Positions 56,772 through 64,000 of a stretch of 64,000 bases of DNA are shown here, piece by piece (within the stretch, counting starts at the first letter, position 1; each line of letters starts with the position of its first letter). Below the pieces are notes generated by a model. It saw nothing but the letters and a program-made list of their open reading frames with translations. It was not told the origin of the DNA and searched no databases. Position numbers and translations under genes: made by a program. The stretch comes from Pseudonocardia autotrophica (GTDB lineage: Bacteria; Actinomycetota; Actinomycetes; Mycobacteriales; Pseudonocardiaceae): the NCBI RefSeq assembly GCF_000717175.1, contig NZ_JNYD01000035.1, positions 1 to 64,000 on the forward strand, in the 5' to 3' direction.

Positions 56772-57518
56772 TCAGCGGCGGAACAGCTTGTTGCCCAGCC
56801 ACACGATCGGGTCGTACTTGCGGTCCACCACCCGCTCCTTCAGCGGGATGATCGCGTTGTCGGTGATCTTGATGTGTTCGGGGCAGACCTCGGTGCAGCA
56901 CTTGGTGATGTTGCAGTAGCCGAGGCCGTGGTCCTCCTGCGCGAGGTCGCGGCGGTCGGCGGCGTCGAGCGGGTGCATGTCCAGCTCGGCGATCCGCATG
57001 AGGTAGCGCGGGCCGGAGAAGGCGGCCTTGTTCTCCTCGTGGTCGCGGACCGCGTGGCAGGTGTTCTGGCACAGGTAGCACTCGATGCACTTGCGGAACT
57101 CCTGGCTCCGCTCCACATCGACCTGCTGCATCCGGTACTCGCCGGGCGCCACGCCGGCCGGCGGGGCGAACGCGGGCACCTCGCGGGCCTTGACGTAGTT
57201 GTACTCGACGTCCGTGACCAGGTCCCGGATCACCGGGAAGGTCCGCAGCGGGGTCACCGTGATGACCTCGTCGTCGGCGAAGGTCGACATGCGCGTCATG
57301 CACATCAGCCGCGGCCGGCCGTTGATCTCCGCCGAGCACGAGCCGCACTTGCCCGCCTTGCAGTTCCACCGCACAGCGAGATCGCCGGCCTCGGTCTGCT
57401 GGAGCCGGTGGATGATGTCGAGGACGACCTCGCCCTCGTTGACCTCCACCGGGTAGTCGACGAGCTCGCCGCCGTCGGCGTCGCCCCGCCAGACCCTGAA
57501 GTGGTGCCAGTGGCTCAT
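56772..57518 (-). CDS. sdhB: Succinate dehydrogenase iron-sulfur subunit (Sdh1 type, Rv0247c-like)
   Basis: A 248-residue iron-sulfur protein that passes electrons from the flavoprotein to the membrane. The 2Fe-2S ligands are in CKAGKCGSCSAEINGRPRL with the next C in MCMTRM; the other clusters are bound by CIECYLCQNTC and CNITKCCTEVCPEH. It starts 4 bases inside the end of sdhA (ATGA overlap). Gene order anchor-flavoprotein-iron-sulfur is that of M. tuberculosis Rv0249c-Rv0248c-Rv0247c. Confidence 0.94.
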   Translation of the reverse strand: MSHWHHFRVWRGDADGGELVDYPVEVNEGEVVLDIIHRLQQTEAGDLAVRWNCKAGKCGSCSAEINGRPRLMCMTRMSTFADDEVITVTPLRTFPVIRDLVTDVEYNYVKAREVPAFAPPAGVAPGEYRMQQVDVERSQEFRKCIECYLCQNTCHAVRDHEENKAAFSGPRYLMRIAELDMHPLDAADRRDLAQEDHGLGYCNITKCCTEVCPEHIKITDNAIIPLKERVVDRKYDPIVWLGNKLFRR

Positions 57519-59437
57519 GCGCGCTCCCCCTGGCCGGCCCGGTGCCCGCCGAGCTCCTCGCCGGTGTAGTACTTCTTGAGTTCGTCGAGCTCGAACAGGT
57601 CGAACAGCTCGGGCCGCATCGGTATCTGCTCCTTGCGGGTCAGCTCCACGTCGTCCTCGCCGAGGCCCCGGCAGACCAGCAGGACGTGCCGCCAGTCGGA
57701 GTCCATGACCGGGAAGTCGTCCCGCGTGTGGCCGCCGCGGCTCTCCTGCCGCTCGAGCGCCGCCTTCCCCACGCACAGCGAGACCAGCAGCATGTTGCGC
57801 AGGTCGAGGGCGAGGTGCCAGCCCGGGTTGAACTCCCGGTGCCCCTCCACGCTGACGGTCCGGGTGCGGGCCGCGATGTCCTCGAGCTTCTTGAGCGCCA
57901 TCTCCATCTCGTCGGCCTTGCGGATGATCCCGACGAGCTCGTGCATCGTCTTCTGCAGCTCCAGCTGCACGACGAACGGGTTCTCGCCGCCGTCCGTCGC
58001 GCTCGAGAAGGGCAGCAGGGCCCGCTCGATGGCCGCCTCGACGTCGCCGGACCTGACCTCGGGCAGCGCGCCGAGGCCGTCGGCGTACTCCGACGCGCCC
58101 AGCCCGCACCGGCGGCCGAACACGAGCAGGTCGGACAGCGAGTTGCCGCCCAGCCGGTTCGACCCGTGCATGCCGCCCGAGCACTCGCCCGCTGCGAACA
58201 GGCCCGGCACCGAACTCATCCCGGTGTCCGGGTCGACCTCGATCCCGCCCATGACGTAGTGGCAGGTCGGCCCGACCTCCATGGGCTCCTTGGTGATGTC
58301 GACGTCCGCCAGCTCCTTGAACTGGTGGTGCATCGAGGGCAGCCGCTTGAGGATCTCCTCGGGCTTGAGCCGCGAGGCGATGTCGAGGAACACGCCGCCG
58401 TGCGGGCTGCCCCGGCCGGCCTTCACCTCGGAGTTGATCGCCCGCGCGACCTCGTCACGCGGGAGCAGCTCCGGCGGGCGGCGGTTGTTGTCGGGGTCGG
58501 TGTACCAGCGGTCCGCCTCCTCCTCGGTGGTGGCGTACTGCTCCTTGAACACGTCCGGGACGTACTCGAACATGAACCGCTTGCCCTCGGAGTTCCGGAG
58601 CACGCCACCGTCGCCGCGGACCGACTCGGTGACGAGGATGCCCTTCACCGACGGCGGCCAGACCATGCCCGTCGGGTGGAACTGCAGGAACTCCATGTTG
58701 ATCAGCGTCGCGCCGGCGCGCAGGGCCAGGGCGTGGCCGTCGCCGGTGTACTCCCAGGAGTTCGACGTGACCTGGTAGCTCTTGCCGACCCCGCCCGTCG
58801 CCATGACGATGGCCGGGGCGTCGAACCGGACGAACCTGCCGTCGTTGCGGAAGTAGCCGAAGCAGCCCGCGACCCGGCCGTCCGTGGTGAACAGCTCGGT
58901 GATCGTGCATTCGTGGAAGACGCGCAGGTGGGACTGGTAGTCCCCGGTGACCTTGTGGTCGTCCTGCTGCAGGGAAACGATCTTCTGCTGCAGCGTGCGG
59001 ATCAGCTCGAGGCCGGTGCGGTCGCCGACGTGCGCCAGCCGCGGGTAGGTGTGCCCGCCGAAGTTCCGCTGGCTGATCTTGCCGTCCTTGGTGCGGTCGA
59101 ACAGCGCACCGTAGGTCTCCAGCTCCCAGACGCGCTCGGGCGCCTCCTTGGCGTGCAGCTCGGCCATCCGCCAGTTGTTGAGGAACTTCCCGCCGCGCAT
59201 GGTGTCGCGGTAGTGGACCTGCCAGTTGTCGTTGGGGTTCGCGTTGCCCATCGCCGCCGCGCAGCCGCCCTCGGCCATCACGGTGTGCGCCTTGCCGAAC
59301 AGCGACTTCGAGATGATCGCGACCCGCTTGCCCTGCAGTCTCGCCTCGATCGCCGCACGCAGGCCCGCGCCCCCGGCCCCGATGACGACGACGTCGTAGG
59401 TGTGCTGCTCGACGGTCCGGTCGGTCTGGTCGGTCAT
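57515..59437 (-). CDS. sdhA: Succinate dehydrogenase flavoprotein subunit (Sdh1 type, Rv0248c-like)
   Basis: Oxidises succinate to fumarate with covalently bound FAD. The 640-residue product has the dinucleotide fold VVVIGAGGAGLRAAIEA, the FAD-linking histidine H51 in FGKAHTVMAEGG, EFLQFHPTGMVWPPSVKGIL, the active-site HYVMGGIEVD and the C-terminal FNPGWHLALDLRNML. ATG at 59437 is used; a GTG three codons earlier overlaps the stop of the anchor gene and is also possible. Shares no close similarity with the second flavoprotein in this window beyond the family motifs. Confidence 0.95.
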   Translation of the reverse strand: MTDQTDRTVEQHTYDVVVIGAGGAGLRAAIEARLQGKRVAIISKSLFGKAHTVMAEGGCAAAMGNANPNDNWQVHYRDTMRGGKFLNNWRMAELHAKEAPERVWELETYGALFDRTKDGKISQRNFGGHTYPRLAHVGDRTGLELIRTLQQKIVSLQQDDHKVTGDYQSHLRVFHECTITELFTTDGRVAGCFGYFRNDGRFVRFDAPAIVMATGGVGKSYQVTSNSWEYTGDGHALALRAGATLINMEFLQFHPTGMVWPPSVKGILVTESVRGDGGVLRNSEGKRFMFEYVPDVFKEQYATTEEEADRWYTDPDNNRRPPELLPRDEVARAINSEVKAGRGSPHGGVFLDIASRLKPEEILKRLPSMHHQFKELADVDITKEPMEVGPTCHYVMGGIEVDPDTGMSSVPGLFAAGECSGGMHGSNRLGGNSLSDLLVFGRRCGLGASEYADGLGALPEVRSGDVEAAIERALLPFSSATDGGENPFVVQLELQKTMHELVGIIRKADEMEMALKKLEDIAARTRTVSVEGHREFNPGWHLALDLRNMLLVSLCVGKAALERQESRGGHTRDDFPVMDSDWRHVLLVCRGLGEDDVELTRKEQIPMRPELFDLFELDELKKYYTGEELGGHRAGQGERA

Positions 59438-59442
59438 CCGGT

Positions 59443-60255
59443 TCACCCCACGATCCGCAGGTCGGGAATCCAGCCCGCGGAGACGCACATGATGTAGGCG
59501 TCCGTGATCGCGAGGCTGGCCAGCGTGGTCCACGCCAGCTGCATGTGTTTGCCGTTGAGCTTCGTGACGAAGGTCCAGGCCTTGTAGCGCACCGGGTGCC
59601 GGGAGAAGTGGTTCAGCCGGCCACCGACGATGCTGCGGCAGGAGTGGCAGGACACCGTGTAGGCCCAGAGCAGCACCACGTTGGCGACCAGGATGATGTT
59701 GCCCAGCCCGAGGCCGAAGCTCCCGTCCGCCTTGATGAACGCCAGGATCGCGTCGTAGGTGTTGATGATCGAGATCAGCGCCGCGATGTAGAAGAAGTAC
59801 CGGTGCAGGTTCTGCAGGATCAGCGGGAAGCGGGTCTCGCCGGTGTACTTGCCGTGCGGCTCCGCCACCGCACAGGCGGGCGGGCTGCCCCAGAAGGCCC
59901 GGTAGTAGGCCTTGCGGTAGTAGTAGCAGGTCAGCCGGAACAACAGCAGGAACGGCAGCGAGATCAACGCGTACGGCAGCCACGGCACGTCCGGCACGAA
60001 CCGTCCGAAGTGCGCCGCCTGCTCCACGCAGCCGTAGGACACGCAGGGCGAGTAGAACGGCGTCAGGTAGTTGTACTCCGCGACGAAGTACCACTCCTGC
60101 ATGAAGGCCCGGACGGTCGCGTAGATGACCCACGCGCCCAGCCCGACCAGGTTGAGCAACGGTGGGAGCCACCAGCGGTCGGTGCGGAGCGTCCGTGCCG
60201 CGATCCGGGCCCGGCCCGCGGCCCGCTGATCGGCGATGTCAGTGGTGGATGACAC
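59443..60255 (-). CDS. sdhC: Succinate dehydrogenase membrane anchor (Sdh1 type, Rv0249c-like)
   Basis: A 270-residue anchor with five membrane helices (for example LNLVGLGAWVIYATV, ALISLPFLLLFRLTCYY, IAALISIINTYDAILAF, IILVANVVLLWAYTV). It carries PCVSYGCVEQAAHFG between helices 1 and 2 and SCHSCR at the end of helix 4. The mycobacterial Sdh1 structure is reported to hold a membrane-embedded Rieske-type cluster; these Cys/His pairs are candidates for such ligands here, by inference. GTG at 60255 gives the length of Rv0249c (about 273); an upstream GTG at 60306 is possible. Confidence 0.88.
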   Translation of the reverse strand: MSSTTDIADQRAAGRARIAARTLRTDRWWLPPLLNLVGLGAWVIYATVRAFMQEWYFVAEYNYLTPFYSPCVSYGCVEQAAHFGRFVPDVPWLPYALISLPFLLLFRLTCYYYRKAYYRAFWGSPPACAVAEPHGKYTGETRFPLILQNLHRYFFYIAALISIINTYDAILAFIKADGSFGLGLGNIILVANVVLLWAYTVSCHSCRSIVGGRLNHFSRHPVRYKAWTFVTKLNGKHMQLAWTTLASLAITDAYIMCVSAGWIPDLRIVG

Positions 60256-60408
60256 GTCGTCGTTGTCCCCGTCTTCTCCGGCGTCATTGCCTGTAGTGCG
60301 GATCACAGGAGCCTACGACGCGGGTCACAGCCGACGGGTGTCAGGTGGGGAACAAATGGGTACGGGAGACGGACGTCACACCGCGTGCCCGGTCCGTCAC
60401 GCAGCACG

Positions 60409-60443
60409 ACGAGCCCGACCCACACCTGGGGAATCGGGCTCGT
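60409..60443 (-). terminator. Hairpin after the second sdhB
   Basis: ACGAGCCCGA and TCGGGCTCGT form a 10-bp stem with a 15-base loop, 24 bases beyond the stop of the upstream iron-sulfur gene. It separates the two sdh operons, which run in the same direction. Confidence 0.7.
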
Positions 60444-60467
60444 GCGTGTGGAGTTGTCGACCCGGGG

Positions 60468-61222
60468 TCAGGCCTTCTTGCGCCGCCCGCCGACCGTCGC
60501 CTTGAGGTAGTCGTGGTTCAGCTGGGAGATCACGTCGAGCGGGATCTCCTTGGGGCAGGCCGTGGCGCACGCACCGGTGTTGGTGCAGCCGCCGAAGCCG
60601 GCGTCGTCGTGCGTCTCGACCATGTTGACCACGCGCTCCCAGCGCTCCGGCTGGCCCTGCGGCATCTCGCCGAGGTGGGTCAGCTTGGCGCCGAGGAACA
60701 GCGAGGCCGAGCCGTTCGGGCACGCCGCCACACAGGCGCCGCAGCCGATGCAGTTCGCCGCGGCGAACGAGCGGTCCGCGTTGGCCTTCGGCACCGGGGT
60801 GGAGTGCGCCTCCGGGGCCGACCCGGTGTTGGCGGAGATGTAGCCGCCTGCCTGGATGATCTTGTCGAACGCGCCGCGGTCGACGACCAGGTCCTTGATC
60901 ACCGGGAACGCGCCGGCCCGGAAGGGCTCGACGGTGATCGTGGAGCCGTCGGCGAACTTCCGCATGTGCAGCTGGCAGACGGTGGTCGCCTTCTCCGGGC
61001 CGTGCGGGTGGCCGTCGACGACCATGCTGCACGTACCGCAGATGCCCTCGCGGCAGTCGTGGTCGAACGCGACGGGCTCCTCGCCCGAGAGGATCAGCTT
61101 CTCGTTCAGCACGTCGAGCAGCTCGAGGAACGACATGTCCTCGCTCGCGTCCTCGACGACGTAGGAGACCATGCGGCCCTTGTCGACGGCGTCCTTCTGC
61201 CGCCAGACGCGCAGGTTGACCT

Positions 61223-61226
<4 letters not shown>
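60468..61226 (-). CDS. Succinate dehydrogenase/fumarate reductase iron-sulfur subunit (second complex)
   Basis: A 252-residue iron-sulfur protein of the three-subunit B-type Sdh/Frd class. The 2Fe-2S ligands are in [18 protein letters not shown] with a further C in TTVCQLH; the others are in [15 protein letters not shown] and [14 protein letters not shown]. Its GTG start overlaps the flavoprotein stop (GTGA). It differs in length, cluster motifs and partner subunits from the iron-sulfur subunit at 56772-57518. Confidence 0.93.
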
Positions 61227-63166
<1,940 letters not shown>

Positions 63167-63167
63167 A

Positions 63168-63908
63168 TCAGATCCATCCGAAGGTGACGGAGATCGGGAC
63201 GATCAGGAAGCCCAGGACCAGCAGGCCCGAGAAGCCCGTGGCGATCGCCTTCAGGATCGGCTCGCGCTTGTTGCTGTTCCAGCCGAAGGTCTGGACGGCG
63301 CTCCACAACCCGTGGCGCAGGTGGAAGAAGATCGCCAGCAGCGCGATCACGTACCAGATGGTCACGTACCAGCGGCTCGGGGCGAAGTCCGCGGTCACGT
63401 TCTCGTAGACGGCCAGGTGCTCGCCGTGGGGGTTCAGCGTGCCGACCGTCAGGTCGAGGATGTGGTAGACGATGAAGAGCAGCACGATCACGCCGCCCCA
63501 GCGCATGGTGCGGGTCGTGTAGTTGCCCTTCACCTTGTTGCCGGCCGCGTACTTCACCGGCCGGGCGCGCTTCGCCCGCAGCGCGAGCAGGGTCGCCGCC
63601 CAGATGTGGCCGATCACCGCGAACGCCAGCACGATGCGGACGACCCAGACGAAGCCCTCCCAGCCGAGGACCGGCTGGAGCAGGGTACGGAGCCAGATCG
63701 CGTACTCGTTGATCGACGTCTGGCCCCAGAAGATCTGGAGGTTGCCGATCATGTGCACCACGAGGTACAGCACCAGGAACACGGAGCTGACCGCGATCAC
63801 GAACTTGAGCAGGACGGCGGGGATGCGCGGCCGCTTGGGCCGGGCGGGCGCCGCCGCGGAACTTGCGGGGGCCTTCGCCGAGCCCCTGTTAGACACCTGT
63901 GTCGCCAC
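63168..63908 (-). CDS. Succinate dehydrogenase cytochrome b subunit (second complex)
   Basis: A 246-residue membrane anchor with five helices, of the single-subunit cytochrome b558 type (for example [73 protein letters not shown]). Histidines in VHMIGN, IGHIWA, VYHILD and FHLRHG are candidates for binding two hemes b. GTG at 63908 is the first codon and has no clear ribosome site. First gene of the second sdh operon; it is divergent from the LysR-type gene at the window end. Confidence 0.92.
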   Translation of the reverse strand: MATQVSNRGSAKAPASSAAAPARPKRPRIPAVLLKFVIAVSSVFLVLYLVVHMIGNLQIFWGQTSINEYAIWLRTLLQPVLGWEGFVWVVRIVLAFAVIGHIWAATLLALRAKRARPVKYAAGNKVKGNYTTRTMRWGGVIVLLFIVYHILDLTVGTLNPHGEHLAVYENVTADFAPSRWYVTIWYVIALLAIFFHLRHGLWSAVQTFGWNSNKREPILKAIATGFSGLLVLGFLIVPISVTFGWI

Positions 63909-63972
63909 GTCGTCAGTGCACTACTCAGGCGTCGGGCCGTCCAATGCATGGAGTCGGCATGATCTATGCACG

Positions 63973-63978
63973 TAGGCT
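63973..63978 (+). promoter_or_regulatory. Candidate -10 of a leaderless LysR-type gene
   Basis: TAGGCT fits TANNNT, and seven bases after its end is the GTG at 63985, so transcription would begin at or near the start codon itself. The inverted pair TGCAT (63946) and ATGCA (63966) lies just upstream, where a LysR-type regulator would bind between the two divergent genes. Confidence 0.45.
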
Positions 63979-63984
63979 ATACAC

Positions 63985-64000
63985 GTGACACTTCAGCAGC
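63985..64000 (+). CDS. LysR-type regulator, first codons only
   Basis: GTG ACA CTT CAG CAG reads M-T-L-Q-Q, the most common start of LysR-type regulators, and is cut by the window end. Its place, divergent from an sdh operon with a short shared promoter region, suits this type of regulator. Only five codons are visible, so the call rests mostly on position. Confidence 0.45.

Overview
The window is high-GC actinobacterial DNA. It carries no rRNA, no prophage and no complete insertion sequence. Gene order matches two blocks of the Mycobacterium tuberculosis chromosome: ahpE / DUF3052 / aceE / PucR-type regulator / fab genes (the Rv2238c-Rv2245 neighbourhood) and hydrolase / nrdR / chiZ / lexA / hflX / dapF / miaA / Rv2728c / DUF349 / Rv2732c / miaB (the Rv2715-Rv2733c neighbourhood). 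A Streptomyces-like fabD-fabH-acpP-fabF operon behind a FasR-like regulator, together with the repeat-rich intergenic DNA, points to a non-mycobacterial relative. Pseudonocardiaceae (Pseudonocardia-like) is my best guess; this is inference from gene content only.

Layout. 0-11 kb: tRNA-Val, peroxiredoxin AhpE, a VOC protein, DUF3052, pyruvate dehydrogenase E1 (aceE), a cold-shock protein, a pirin, then the FasR-like regulator and the type II fatty-acid synthase operon. 11-21 kb: mostly single genes (DUF3145, a secreted beta-helix protein, a metallo-beta-lactamase-fold hydrolase, two transglutaminase-like proteins, a small excisionase-type HTH protein, a second pirin, Nudix, alpha/beta hydrolase) and a decayed dynamin-like GTPase. 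21-28 kb: DNA precursor supply and DNA damage: nrdR-nrdJ with two candidate NrdR boxes, a LysM protein of the ChiZ type divergent from lexA with two candidate SOS boxes between them. 28-39 kb: universal stress protein, hflX, dapF, miaA, a DUF349 protein and miaB. 39-44 kb: a TAXI lipoprotein and an Fbp-type iron ABC transporter. 43.6-48.3 kb: a two-component system followed by one polypeptide joining an adenylation domain, a carrier-protein domain and a ten-helix acyltransferase-3-like membrane domain. 48.4-51.8 kb: gluABCD-type glutamate ABC transporter. 51.8-56.8 kb: an S9 peptidase, two small genes and about 2 kb of repeat-rich non-coding DNA. 56.8-63.9 kb: two different succinate dehydrogenase complexes in tandem, then the first codons of a divergent LysR-type gene.

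How genes work together. Pyruvate dehydrogenase supplies acetyl-CoA to the adjacent fatty-acid operon. nrdJ/nrdR and lexA/chiZ couple dNTP supply to the DNA-damage response. miaA and miaB modify the same tRNA base in succession. The two Sdh complexes probably feed electrons into the quinone pool under different conditions.

Most interesting points. (1) The fused activation-carrier-membrane acyltransferase protein next to a two-component system has the logic of a DltA-DltC-DltB pathway in one chain. (2) At least five intergenic repeat families are present: a 67-bp family at two distant loci in opposite orientation, a 62-bp palindromic family that brackets a broken DUF559 gene, a 41-bp tandem palindrome array, a 16-bp minisatellite, and a 50-bp element that supplies the 3' end of a peptidase gene. 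(3) A 34-codon micro-ORF of 24-bp repeats is coupled by overlapping start/stop codons on both sides between two permease genes.
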